Shown here piece after piece: positions 1 through 8,389 of a stretch of 64,000 bases of DNA. The stretch comes from UBA4742 sp002403895. Its GTDB lineage: Bacteria > Actinomycetota > Acidimicrobiia > Acidimicrobiales > Acidimicrobilacustridaceae. How positions within the stretch are numbered: position 1 is the first letter of the stretch; each line of letters starts with the position of its first letter. The DNA lies in assembly GCA_036823295.1 (NCBI GenBank), contig DAISGD010000011.1, positions 1 through 64,000 of the forward strand, read 5' to 3'. The translations under genes were made by a program, and so were the position numbers. The notes under the pieces were generated by a model. That model saw only the letters and a program-made list of their open reading frames with translations, searched no databases and was not told the origin of the DNA.

Positions 1-429
1 GGTATCGAGTAGGCGGCCCCGGGCAGCGGGGATCGCCGCGTCAGGGGTGTGCAGTTCGGAGATGGCGGCGGCACCAGGTCCCGAGCTCACCCCCGGGGCG
101 GTACCGAAGGACCGCCTGCCCATCCACCGGTCGTAGTAGGTCAGGCTCATCACCCCGATGACGAGGCCGACCACGGCCACCGCGGCAAGACCGGCGAAGG
201 TGGCCCAACCCCCCTCGTGGTCCACCGCGACGAGGACGAGGGCGGCTTCGATCGGCTCCAATGTGTGACTGAGCACGTCCCACAGCAAGAACAACAGGAT
301 GCCGATGGCCAGGGCGTTGAGGAACGCCTTCAGGCGGGGGGCGGGGTTACGGATCCGCCCCACCGGCAGGCCGAGGAAGATGGTGAACCCGGCGATCGCG
401 CCTAGCAGGGCGATGCGTTCTGACGACAT
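1..429 (-). CDS. ZIP-family metal transporter, N-terminal part (cut by window edge)
   Basis: The reading frame runs leftward from an ATG at 429 and has no stop before position 1, so 143 N-terminal codons are visible and the C-terminus is missing. Three hydrophobic segments are seen at about residues 6-24, 36-55 and 76-97. The second contains LLFLLWDVLSH, a His-bearing helix like those in actinobacterial ZIP (ZupT-like) proteins, which import zinc, iron or other divalent metals through the cytoplasmic membrane. The region after residue 105 looks like a soluble, Ala/Gly/Pro-rich loop. Family assignment rests on helix layout and this motif; the substrate cannot be told from the sequence. Confidence 0.6.
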   Translation of the reverse strand, partial: MSSERIALLGAIAGFTIFLGLPVGRIRNPAPRLKAFLNALAIGILLFLLWDVLSHTLEPIEAALVLVAVDHEGGWATFAGLAAVAVVGLVIGVMSLTYYDRWMGRRSFGTAPGVSSGPGAAAISELHTPDAAIPAARGRLLDT

Positions 430-535
430 GGCCAGCCATGTTAGGTGGGCTTCACCTAGTTCTGCAAGTGACCTTGTCGTCCTTTGGCTCCGTCGGCGGT
501 GTGAGCGACGGGTGGGAGATCCTGATCGTGTGGTG

Positions 536-970
536 CTAGCGGCCGGTGTGGATGTACTCGTGCAGGGTCTGGGTCTCGACCTGGAGCTCGCCCACCCGGG
601 CCTTGACCACGTCGCCGATGCTGATCAGGCCACACAGTGACCCGGCCTCCACCACTGGGAGATGGCGGATGCGCTGATCGGTCATCAGCCCCATGAGCGT
701 GTCGGCGGTGTCGACGGAGACACAAGTGGTCACCTCGCTGGTCATGAGGCTGGACACGGGCTGGTCGAGCACGCCGGAACCCTGTTCGGCCAGGCCCCGC
801 ACGATGTCGCGCTCGGACAGAATCCCGTCGATGGCCAGGCCATCAGGCGAGACCACGAGCGCCCCTATTCGCCGTTGACCCAACTCGGCGACGGCCGAGG
901 CCACGGTGGCCGAAGGCTCGATGGTCGCCACCTCGGTCCCCTTCTGGGCCAGGATCGTTCTCACCAACAT
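536..970 (-). CDS. CBS domain protein (paired CBS domains)
   Basis: A 144-residue cytoplasmic protein made almost wholly of two CBS domains, at about residues 8-60 and 72-128. The first carries a GALVV segment followed by GILSERDIVRGL, the second RHLPVVE followed by GLISIGDVVKARV; this strand-then-helix pattern is the CBS signature. Paired CBS domains bind adenine nucleotides and usually act as energy sensors. I chose the ATG at 970 rather than the longer frame reaching 1093, because GGGGGA lies a few bases upstream and the extra residues do not look like CBS sequence. It lies 94 bases downstream of the helicase gene on the same strand. The regulated target is unknown. Confidence 0.85.
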   Translation of the reverse strand: MLVRTILAQKGTEVATIEPSATVASAVAELGQRRIGALVVSPDGLAIDGILSERDIVRGLAEQGSGVLDQPVSSLMTSEVTTCVSVDTADTLMGLMTDQRIRHLPVVEAGSLCGLISIGDVVKARVGELQVETQTLHEYIHTGR

Positions 971-1064
971 CGACGGTCCCCCTAAGGAGCTCGGTGACTT
1001 CCTGCCCAGATGATGCCCTCCCCGGACGCGGAAGGAAAGGGGCGACCTCGTTACGAACGTCGCC

Positions 1065-3149
1065 TTACTCCTGGAGGGCCAACGGAAGGTCACGGGCGTG
1101 CACGATGGACAGCCGCTTCGTGGCCCGGGTCAGCGCCACATAGAGGGCTCGGAGCCCCTGCGCCTCCTCCTCCACGATGAGCAAGGGCTCGACCACCACC
1201 GAAGCATCCAGTTCGAGTCCCTTGACCAGGCCCACGGGGACGACCGTGATCTGCGCGTCGAGCCCGTGGCGGGTGGCCCGCCCGAACTCGACTCCCGACG
1301 TGGTGAAGGCGTCACTCACCGTGTCGACCAGCGAGGCCGGGACGATCACCGCCACGTTGCCGTTGCCCACCGCGGCGAGTTCGTCGAGCGCAGCGGCGAC
1401 GACGTCGAAGGGCAGGCTCTCGCGTCCGGCCCGGAGCACTCGAGGCGGATCCCCGTCCTGTCGGATCGAGCGGGGCGGCGAGATATCCGGGTCGGCTTGG
1501 CGCAGCACCCGGGCGGCCAGTGCCATGTTGGGCGCCGGGAGCCGGTAGCCAACGGTGAGCTCGGCCCGCCGCGGGGGCCGCCGGTCCGGGAGGTGGTCGA
1601 GGATCTCCTGCCAGTTGGCGTGGGCCCATTCGCCGGTCGACTGGGCGATGTCACCCACAATGGTCATCGACCCGTTGAGCGAGCGCCGGTTGAGGACCCG
1701 CAGTTGCATGGGGGAGAGATCCTGGGCCTCGTCGACCACGATGTGGCCGTAGGTGCGGACCTCGTCGCCGACCCCCACGACCGGTCGACGCTTAGGTTTG
1801 GGACCCAACAAGGCCCGGGCCTCGTCCAGCAACGGCACGTCGTCGTTGGTCCACACCACGTCCTCGACGTGGTCGGCCCGCTCCCGCTGGAGGGCAGCCA
1901 ATTCTGGGTCGGTCAGCGCCCTACCAGCCGCGTTGCGCACCAAGGCGCGCGAGCCGTACAGGTCGTGGAGCAACTGGGCGGGGGTGAGCAGCGGCCACAT
2001 CCACTCCAGCGCCTCACGTACCTCGGACGCGCCATGGAGCCGGTCACGCACCGTGCCGGCAGACAACTCCTCGTGGTGGTTACGAGCCAGGGCATCGAAC
2101 AACTCCTGCTCGACGAAGCGGCGCCCAGCGTTGTGCTTGCGGTACCGGCGCCGGGCCTCACTCACGATCCGGACGCTCTCGTCAGTCGTCATGCGCAGGC
2201 TGGTCAGGCCGAAGCCGACCACCAGGTCGCGGCGCAGGGCCCGCTCACGATCGCGCACCGCCCGGCGCAGCACGCTGACCATGCGCAGATCCCCCTTCAC
2301 CCGGGCCGTGAGCCCCGTATCACGGCCCCGGACGACCACGCCCTCGATCAGATCGGCGAGGACCGCCAGCTCAACCCCCGCCTCGCCCAATGACGGCAGC
2401 ACCTGCTCGATGTAGCCCAGGAACAGGCGGTTGGGGCCAACGACGAGGACACCCTGGCCCTCGAGCGGGAACCGGTGGGTGTAAAGCAGGTAGGCGGCCC
2501 GGTGCAGCGCCACCACCGTCTTGCCCGTGCCCGGGCCACCCTGCACGACCAGCACCCCGGGCATTTCGGCTCGGATGATCTCGTCCTGTTCGCCCTGGAT
2601 GGTGGCGACGATGTCGCCGAGCTTGCCGGAGCGGGCCGTCTCGAGCGCGCTCATGAGTGCTCCGTGCCCGCTGATCCTGGGGCCGTCACCATCGAGACCC
2701 AGGGCCGTGACGGCGTCGCCGAAGAGCTCATCTTCGACGCCGAGCAGAATGCGCCCCCGGGTGGCGAAGTGACGGCGCCGGGCCAGACCCATGGGATGGC
2801 TGCCCGTTGCCCGGTAAAAGGGCTCGGCCACCGGAGCCCGCCAGTCAACGATGACCGGCTCCTGTGTCTCGTCACTCACCGCGACGCGCCCGATGTAATA
2901 GGGCGTGAGGTCTTCTTCAGCATCGATGCGGCCGAAGCAGAGTGAGGCGTCGCCCAGCTCCAACTGGGACAGACGATGGAGCATGGTGTCCCAGATGACG
3001 TCGCGCTCGAAACGGGCCTGCTCGGTGCCGCCCCGACCCACCTCGACCATGGACGTCATACGCGAAGCGACCTCCCGGGAGGCCTCCAGGCACACATACG
3101 CACGGTCGAGGTACGCCTGCTCCGCCTCGAGATCGGGGTGTTCGGCCAT
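1065..3149 (-). CDS. helD: HelD-like superfamily 1 helicase / RNA polymerase recycling ATPase
   Basis: A 694-residue UvrD/Rep-like ATPase. Walker A is GPGTGKT at residues 205-211, a DEAQD Walker B motif lies near residue 473, and the C-terminal motif VALTRATKRL is at about 677-686. The roughly 195-residue N-terminal arm before Walker A, with coiled-coil-like start and VDWRAPVAEPFY, is typical of HelD rather than of DNA-repair UvrD. HelD binds RNA polymerase and removes it from stalled complexes; in actinobacteria some HelD proteins give rifampicin tolerance. Length and domain order match the family. The gene is divergent from the patatin gene, with about 190 bases between them. The exact HelD class is not resolvable by eye. 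Confidence 0.85.
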   Translation of the reverse strand: MAEHPDLEAEQAYLDRAYVCLEASREVASRMTSMVEVGRGGTEQARFERDVIWDTMLHRLSQLELGDASLCFGRIDAEEDLTPYYIGRVAVSDETQEPVIVDWRAPVAEPFYRATGSHPMGLARRRHFATRGRILLGVEDELFGDAVTALGLDGDGPRISGHGALMSALETARSGKLGDIVATIQGEQDEIIRAEMPGVLVVQGGPGTGKTVVALHRAAYLLYTHRFPLEGQGVLVVGPNRLFLGYIEQVLPSLGEAGVELAVLADLIEGVVVRGRDTGLTARVKGDLRMVSVLRRAVRDRERALRRDLVVGFGLTSLRMTTDESVRIVSEARRRYRKHNAGRRFVEQELFDALARNHHEELSAGTVRDRLHGASEVREALEWMWPLLTPAQLLHDLYGSRALVRNAAGRALTDPELAALQRERADHVEDVVWTNDDVPLLDEARALLGPKPKRRPVVGVGDEVRTYGHIVVDEAQDLSPMQLRVLNRRSLNGSMTIVGDIAQSTGEWAHANWQEILDHLPDRRPPRRAELTVGYRLPAPNMALAARVLRQADPDISPPRSIRQDGDPPRVLRAGRESLPFDVVAAALDELAAVGNGNVAVIVPASLVDTVSDAFTTSGVEFGRATRHGLDAQITVVPVGLVKGLELDASVVVEPLLIVEEEAQGLRALYVALTRATKRLSIVHARDLPLALQE

Positions 3150-3341
3150 GTGCTCCTCGGCTGCGTCCTCCCCTGCCGCCGTGTCACGGTCGAAAGGGGA
3201 TGGAGCATCCTACCGGGCCACGAGCGCCGCGCTGCACGCGCTCCGGGGAGGGCGGTGCGATGGAGCCTCCTCTCGGCGCGACAGATCTCCCGTGGAGTGG
3301 TGAGCCCCGACGGTGGCCCGCGGCCTGTCCCCCGTGCCAGC

Positions 3342-4331
3342 ATGAAGGCCATGGTGTCCATCGGATTGGTGCTCGGTGCCGGTGGCGTGATCGGCGGCGC
3401 GTTCCACGCCGGGGCCCTGGCCGCCCTTGCTGACGCAACCGGCTGGGACCCCCGCTCGGCCGACCTCATCGTGGGGACGTCCGCCGGGGCCAATACCGCC
3501 GCCTCACTACGGGGCGGATTGTCGGCCGCCGACCAGTTCGCCGTCGCCACCGATCGCCCGCTGTCGCCCGAGGGCGAGGCGCTCACCGTCGACCGACCGG
3601 GTCGCCTCCGCATGCCAGAGCCCGATGCCACCGACCATCGCCCGCCGTGGGCCTATCTCCCCCAGGCACCCTGGCTGGTGGCGCCGGCGTTCCTGCGCGC
3701 CGGACCCGCCCGTTACGGCGTGGCGGTCGCCGGGTTGGTGCCCGAGGGGCGGATCTCGACGGCGTTCCTCGGTGAGCGGGTGCGGGCCCTGCACGATGAC
3801 CGGTGGCCGGAGCAGCCGACCTGGATTGTGGCCTACCGCACCAGGGACGGGCGGCGCGTGGTCTTCGGTCGTGACGACGTGGACGTGCCCGACCTGGCCC
3901 GCGCGGTCGAGGCCTCGTCAGCCGCTCCCGGGCGGTTCACCCCGGTCTCCCTGCCCTCCGGGCGCTACCTCGACGGAGCGGTGTTCTCCCCCAGCAACGC
4001 CGGGCTGGTGGCGGGGCTCGGCTTCGACCTGGTCCTCATCAGCGCCCCGATGTCTGCCCCCTCCACCCCGTCATCGGATTGGTCATTCGGTGCCCGGGCC
4101 CGCACCTGGTTCACCTCGCTGCTGCGGGCAGAGATCGAGGCCATCGAGTCGAAGGGCACGGCGGTGGTGGTGTTCGAGCCCACCGCCGAGGACTTGTCCG
4201 TCATGTACGGCGCCGGGGGCGAGGACGACCGGGCCCCTCTGGTGACCGACGCGGTCTACCGGTCGGTCCGAGCCCGCCTCGACGCCCCCGATCAGCCGAT
4301 CGCCCTCGAGCTGCTCAGCTCGCTGGGCTGA
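3342..4331 (+). CDS. Patatin-like phospholipase family protein
   Basis: A 329-residue serine hydrolase of the patatin fold. The glycine-rich oxyanion region LVLGAGGVIGGAFHAG lies at the N-terminus, the nucleophile elbow GTSAG follows at about residues 46-50, and the catalytic Asp is in DGAVFSPSNA at about residues 211-220. Together these form the Ser-Asp dyad of the family, which hydrolyses acyl esters of lipids. No signal peptide or membrane helix is seen, so it is probably cytoplasmic. Two in-frame ATG codons, at 3342 and 3351, could start translation and no clear ribosome binding site separates them. Substrate is unknown. Confidence 0.8.
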   Translation: MKAMVSIGLVLGAGGVIGGAFHAGALAALADATGWDPRSADLIVGTSAGANTAASLRGGLSAADQFAVATDRPLSPEGEALTVDRPGRLRMPEPDATDHRPPWAYLPQAPWLVAPAFLRAGPARYGVAVAGLVPEGRISTAFLGERVRALHDDRWPEQPTWIVAYRTRDGRRVVFGRDDVDVPDLARAVEASSAAPGRFTPVSLPSGRYLDGAVFSPSNAGLVAGLGFDLVLISAPMSAPSTPSSDWSFGARARTWFTSLLRAEIEAIESKGTAVVVFEPTAEDLSVMYGAGGEDDRAPLVTDAVYRSVRARLDAPDQPIALELLSSLG

Positions 4332-4349
4332 CGGCGCGAGGACGTCAGT

Positions 4350-4625
4350 TCACGATCCGGGATCCTCACCGACCTCGACCAGCGCGTCACGGATGGCGAG
4401 GCGCAGGCGTCGGGCCACCGTGGCGTCGAGATGGCCGACCAGGCCGTAGCCGGCGCGACCCACCTCCTCCACGGTGAGCACCACCCGCGGGGTGGCATCG
4501 TCGTAGTCGTCGCTGATGGCCACCCCCCAGGAGATGGGGGTGAGCTCGTCCTCTTCGTAGTTGGCCGGATAGTCGGCCGGGTCGAAGGGGTAGTCGTCGA
4601 TCGATCGCCGCATGGCCCCATTCAA
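4350..4625 (-). CDS. Small acidic hypothetical protein
   Basis: A 91-residue protein I do not recognise. The N-terminus is rich in Asp, Tyr and Pro (SIDDYPFDPADYPANYEEDE); the rest reads like a compact alpha/beta domain ending in an amphipathic helix that contains RRLRLAIRDALVEVGEDPG. No signal peptide or membrane segment is present. A second in-frame ATG at 4613 (MRRSIDDY) is also a plausible start. It is convergent with the patatin gene, 18 bases away, and the frame is consistent with the codon bias of its neighbours, so I take it as a real gene of unknown role. Confidence 0.6.
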   Translation of the reverse strand: MNGAMRRSIDDYPFDPADYPANYEEDELTPISWGVAISDDYDDATPRVVLTVEEVGRAGYGLVGHLDATVARRLRLAIRDALVEVGEDPGS

Positions 4626-4735
4626 GCCCGACCCCCGGGGGTTTGCGGCGCCGCGCGAGCTTCACCAGATGTCGTCTTTTCTCGACAGGACGTTGATTCT
4701 GCTTCGGCTACGGCGCTCAGACCACCTTTCGTGAG

Positions 4736-4750
4736 TCGTCCGTCGGACGA
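4736..4750. promoter_or_regulatory. Dyad symmetry upstream of the heme operon
   Basis: Two perfect 7-base arms, TCGTCCG and CGGACGA, flank a single T. With a one-base centre this cannot form a normal hairpin, so a protein-binding site is the likelier reading. It lies just before an octamer tandem repeat and about 90 bases upstream of the hemE start. No regulator gene is adjacent, so its role is inferred from position only. Confidence 0.3.
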
Positions 4751-4754
4751 ACGA

Positions 4755-4794
4755 CCTGGCGACCTGACCACCTGGCGGCCTGGCGGCCTGGCGG
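4755..4794 (+). repeat. Five tandem octamers upstream of hemE
   Basis: Five consecutive 8-base units of the form CCTGGCGG: the third to fifth are identical, the first differs at its last base and the second (CCTGACCA) at three positions. The array sits inside the roughly 215-base gap before hemE (4626-4841), which otherwise holds only the dyad at 4736 and no gene. It could be a replication-slippage tract or part of a control region. Confidence 0.7.
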
Positions 4795-4841
4795 GGAGGC
4801 TCGGCTGGGGCGGCGGTGCCCGCGGTGTCTAGCGTGGCGAC

Positions 4842-5918
4842 GTGACCGCCCCCGCCGCCACCCCGAGCGTCGACCGCCACCGGGCATCGCCGTTCCTGCG
4901 CGCCTGTCGTGGTGAGCCCGGCAACCGAGTCCCGGTGTGGTTCATGCGCCAAGCGGGTCGGTCCCTGCCCGAATACCACGACGTCCGCGGCTCGGGGAGC
5001 ATCCTCGGCGCCATCCGGGTGCCCGACCTGGCCGCCGAGATCACCCTGCAGCCGGTCCGCCGCTACGGCGTGGACGCCGCCATCCTCTACAGCGATATCG
5101 TGGTGCCCGTTGCCGCTCTCGGCTTTGGTGTCGACGTGGCCCCCGGCATCGGTCCGGTGGTGGACCAGCCGTTCCGATCAACATCGGACCTCCGGCGCCT
5201 ACGGCCGCTGGAGCCGGAGCTGGACACCCCGTACGTGCTGGAGACGGTCCGCATCCTGGCCGGCGAACTGTCGGTCCCGCTCATCGGCTTCGCCGGCGCG
5301 CCGTTCACGGTGGCCAGCTACCTGATCGAGGGCCGCCCGTCGCGGACCTACGCCGCCACCAAGGCGCTCATGCACACCGACCCGAGCCTGTGGCATGCGC
5401 TCATGGGTCGGCTCGCCGATCTGGCGGTGGCGTCACTACGCAGCCAGGTCGAGGCGGGAGCGGCTGCGGTGCAACTGTTCGACAGCTGGGCGGGCGCGCT
5501 CAGCCGCCCCGACTACGAGGAGTTCGTCCGCCCCCACTCGGCCCGGGTGTTCGCGGGGGTGGCCGACCTCGGCGTGCCCCGCATCCACTTCGGGGTGGTG
5601 ACCGGTGAGCTGCTGGGATCGATGGCCGCCGCCGGTGCCGATGTGGTCGGGGTCGACTGGCGGGTCACCCTCGACGACGCCCGCGCTCGCGTTGGCCCCG
5701 GAATCGCCCTCCAGGGCAACCTCGACCCGGCCCTCTGCCTGGCTCCGTGGCCGGCGGTGCAAGCCGGTGTGCGGGACGTGCTCGCTCGCAACGGTGGCCA
5801 TCCGGGTCACGTGTTCAACCTCGGCCACGGCGTGCTACCCGAGACCAACCCGGCCATCCTCGAGCGGGTGGTGGACCTGGTTCACGCCGAAGGCCGGGCC
5901 GACGAGGCGGCGCGGTGA
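4842..5918 (+). CDS. hemE: Uroporphyrinogen III decarboxylase
   Basis: This 358-residue protein is full length for HemE, which removes four acetate carboxyl groups from uroporphyrinogen III to give coproporphyrinogen III. Family marks are FMRQAGRSLPEY at residues 34-45 with the two substrate-binding arginines, the Asp of ILYSDIVVP at residue 85, GFAGAPFTVASYLIEG in the middle, and FNLGHGVLPETNP near the C-terminus. It is soluble and cytoplasmic. The start is GTG at 4842; no strong ribosome binding site is seen. The stop codon overlaps the GTG start of hemH by four bases, so the genes are translationally coupled and head a hemE-hemH-hemY operon. Confidence 0.95.
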   Translation: MTAPAATPSVDRHRASPFLRACRGEPGNRVPVWFMRQAGRSLPEYHDVRGSGSILGAIRVPDLAAEITLQPVRRYGVDAAILYSDIVVPVAALGFGVDVAPGIGPVVDQPFRSTSDLRRLRPLEPELDTPYVLETVRILAGELSVPLIGFAGAPFTVASYLIEGRPSRTYAATKALMHTDPSLWHALMGRLADLAVASLRSQVEAGAAAVQLFDSWAGALSRPDYEEFVRPHSARVFAGVADLGVPRIHFGVVTGELLGSMAAAGADVVGVDWRVTLDDARARVGPGIALQGNLDPALCLAPWPAVQAGVRDVLARNGGHPGHVFNLGHGVLPETNPAILERVVDLVHAEGRADEAAR

Positions 5919-6853
5919 CGACCCCCGAACGCATCGGCCTGGTGGTCATGGCCTACGGCACGCCCCGGCGCCCCGAGGATGTCGAGACCTACTACACCGA
6001 CATCCGTCGGGGCCGGCCCCCCACTCCCGAGCTCCTGGCCGAGTTGCAGGGGCGCTACCACGCCATCGGGGGGATCTCGCCATTGGCCGAACGAACCGAG
6101 AGCCAGCGGGTGGGTCTGGCCGAGGCGCTTGAGGCCCGGGCACCCGGCGTGTTCCAGGTCGTGCTCGGCCAGAAGCACGCCGCGCCGTTCATCGAGGACG
6201 CCGTGGCCCAACTGGCCCACGCCGGGATCAAACAGGCGGTGGGACTCGTGCTCGCCCCGCACTATTCGCGGTTCAGCGTCGGGCAGTACCAGGAGCGGGC
6301 GGCCGCCGCCGGGGCCGAGCGTGGGGTCGACCTCTTGGCCATCGAATCATGGCATCTGGAGCCGGCCTATCTGGACTTCCTGGCCCGCGCCGTGGGCGAG
6401 GCCCGGAGCACCCTCCCGGCCGACCACAAGGTGCTGTTCACGGCCCACTCGCTTCCCGAGCGGGTCCTTCAAGGCGACCCCTACCCCGACCAGTTGCGGG
6501 ACAGCGCGGCGGCCGTGGCCGAGCAGGTCGGGCTCCTGCCCTGGCCGGACTGGGCCATCGCCTGGCAGAGCGCCGGGCGCACCCCCGAGCCATGGCGAGG
6601 GCCCGACATCCTGGCGGTCATCCGCGATCTGGGTGGCACCGGCCAGACCGCCGGCGTCCTGGTATGTGCCCAGGGCTTCGTTTCGGATCACCTCGAAGTG
6701 CTCTACGACCTCGACATCGAGGCTCGACAGGTCGCCGAGGACCACGGCCTCGCCTTCGCCCGCACGCGCTCCCTGAACGCGGATCCCGACGTCATGGCCG
6801 CGCTGGCCGACCTGGTGATCGATCGGACCGAGCGATCAGGCCACACCGGATGA
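5915..6853 (+). CDS. hemH: Ferrochelatase (coproporphyrin III type)
   Basis: A 312-residue chelatase that inserts ferrous iron into the porphyrin ring. Key segments are the N-terminal VMAYGTPRRPEDVETYY, LAPHYSRFS at about residues 113-121 with the iron-site histidine, and FTAHSLPERV at about 175-184. Because the window also encodes ChdC and a HemY-type oxidase, the substrate is probably coproporphyrin III and the product Fe-coproporphyrin (gene also called cpfC). The GTG start at 5915 overlaps the hemE stop, and hemY follows 10 bases after the hemH stop. The family call is certain; the substrate is inferred from pathway context. Confidence 0.93.
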   Translation: MTTPERIGLVVMAYGTPRRPEDVETYYTDIRRGRPPTPELLAELQGRYHAIGGISPLAERTESQRVGLAEALEARAPGVFQVVLGQKHAAPFIEDAVAQLAHAGIKQAVGLVLAPHYSRFSVGQYQERAAAAGAERGVDLLAIESWHLEPAYLDFLARAVGEARSTLPADHKVLFTAHSLPERVLQGDPYPDQLRDSAAAVAEQVGLLPWPDWAIAWQSAGRTPEPWRGPDILAVIRDLGGTGQTAGVLVCAQGFVSDHLEVLYDLDIEARQVAEDHGLAFARTRSLNADPDVMAALADLVIDRTERSGHTG

Positions 6854-6863
6854 TGATCGGATC

Positions 6864-8303
6864 ATGACCGTGCGGGTCGCAGTGGTGGGCGGCGGCATCA
6901 CGGGTCTTACGGTCGCCTTCACGCTGCTGGAGGCGCGTCCCGACCTCGAGGTGAATGTCATCGAGGCCGACCAGCGGGTGGGCGGCAAGGTCCGAACCGG
7001 CCGCTTCGCCGGCCATCAGGTGGACGCCGGCGCCGATGCCTTCCTGGCCCGGGTTCCTGAAGGCATCGACCTGTGCCGCAGGCTCGGCCTGGCCGACGAA
7101 CTGGTCACCCCGGCGGTCCGCTCGGCCTACCTCTACAGCCGAGGGGCACTGCGGCCCTTCCCCGGCGGCCTGGTGCTCGGAGTACCGACCGACCTCGACG
7201 CCTTGGCCCGCTCCGGCGTCATCTCCCCCGAAGGCATCACTCGTGCCGCGCTGGACCTGACCATGGGGCCCGACCAGCCCGGGACTCCCGACGAATCGGT
7301 CGGCGCCCTCGTCCGCCGCCGCCTCGGCGACGAGATCTACGACGTGCTGGTCGGCCCGCTCCTGTCGGGGGTGAACGCCGGCAACGCCGATCACCTGAGC
7401 GTGGCGGCCGGCACCCCGCAGTTCGCCGCCGCCCTCGAACAACACGGAAGCCTCATCGCCGGCGCCCGCGCCCAACGCCAAGCCAGCGTCGCCACGGGCG
7501 CCCCCGTCTTCTTCGGGCTACCCGGCGGAACCCAGACCCTGACCGACACCCTGGCCGAGCGCATTCTTGCCGCCGGTGGCCGCATCCAGACCGGCACCAC
7601 GGTCGACGCCATCGCCACCGCCGGTGGCACGGGCTATGGGGTGACGACGAGATCCCGTTCGTCGGGGGTGGAGGTGGTCGGGGCGCTCGAGACCGACGTG
7701 GTGATCGTGAGCACCCCCATGTTCGTCACCGGCCGACTGTTGGCGCCGTTCGCTCCCGGAGCGGCGCGGGAGATGAGCGAGTTGGAGTACGCGTCGGCGG
7801 TCATGGTCGTGCTGGCCATCGCCCGCGAGGAGATCGACCATCCCCTCGACGCCAGCGGGTTCCTCGTGTCCGGCAGCGAGCCGCTCGTGTTGACGGCGTG
7901 CTCATGGGCATCGAGCAAATGGGCCCACCTCGCCGATGACCGCGTCGCCATCCTGCGCGCGTCAGCCGGAAGGCACCACGACCGACGCGCCCTCGAGATG
8001 GGCGACGAGGAGTTGGTCGAAGTGCTCCTGGACGATCTCGCCACCACCATGGGGGTGCGGGGACGGCCAGAGGAGGTGCGGGTGACGCGGTGGGATCGGT
8101 CCCTGCCCCAGTTCCGACCGGGCCATCTCGAGCGGGTTCAGCGGTGGCACCAAGAGCTACAGGAGAAGGCCCCGGGGCTGTTCGCCACGGGCGCCGGGTT
8201 CGAAGGACTGGGTCTTCCGGCATGCATCCGACAAGCCCGGGCCACCGCGGAACAGGCTCTTGACCTGCCGCTTCTCCGGTCATCCGCGACCCCGCCTGCG
8301 TGA
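6864..8303 (+). CDS. hemY: Coproporphyrinogen III / protoporphyrinogen oxidase, FAD-dependent
   Basis: A 479-residue flavoprotein. The N-terminal FAD dinucleotide fold is VAVVGGGITGL at about residues 5-15, followed by the second motif GGKVRTGRFAGHQVDAGAD. Central GPLLSGVNAGNADHLSV and the C-terminal segment WDRSLPQFRPGHLERV are typical of HemY/CgoX. It oxidises coproporphyrinogen III to coproporphyrin III with oxygen in the Gram-positive pathway. It is the third gene of the heme operon, ten bases after hemH. No transmembrane helix is evident. In older usage it would be called protoporphyrinogen oxidase; the presence of ChdC in the same window favours the coproporphyrin role. Confidence 0.93.
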   Translation: MTVRVAVVGGGITGLTVAFTLLEARPDLEVNVIEADQRVGGKVRTGRFAGHQVDAGADAFLARVPEGIDLCRRLGLADELVTPAVRSAYLYSRGALRPFPGGLVLGVPTDLDALARSGVISPEGITRAALDLTMGPDQPGTPDESVGALVRRRLGDEIYDVLVGPLLSGVNAGNADHLSVAAGTPQFAAALEQHGSLIAGARAQRQASVATGAPVFFGLPGGTQTLTDTLAERILAAGGRIQTGTTVDAIATAGGTGYGVTTRSRSSGVEVVGALETDVVIVSTPMFVTGRLLAPFAPGAAREMSELEYASAVMVVLAIAREEIDHPLDASGFLVSGSEPLVLTACSWASSKWAHLADDRVAILRASAGRHHDRRALEMGDEELVEVLLDDLATTMGVRGRPEEVRVTRWDRSLPQFRPGHLERVQRWHQELQEKAPGLFATGAGFEGLGLPACIRQARATAEQALDLPLLRSSATPPA

Positions 8304-8314
8304 CGGACGGGAAA

Positions 8315-8351
8315 CGATTCGTCACACGAGGTGGTGCTTGTGTCGGAATCG
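8315..8351. other. Imperfect inverted repeat between hemY and the NlpC/P60 gene
   Basis: The arms CGATTC and GAATCG are perfect; an inner ACAC/GTGT pairing adds four pairs beyond a small internal loop. No T tract follows, so it is not a standard terminator. It may end hemY transcripts or act as an operator for the hydrolase gene that starts 38 bases later. Confidence 0.35.
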
Positions 8352-8389
8352 TTGCATGAACGGCCTAGGGCTGCAATGCTTTCGCAATA

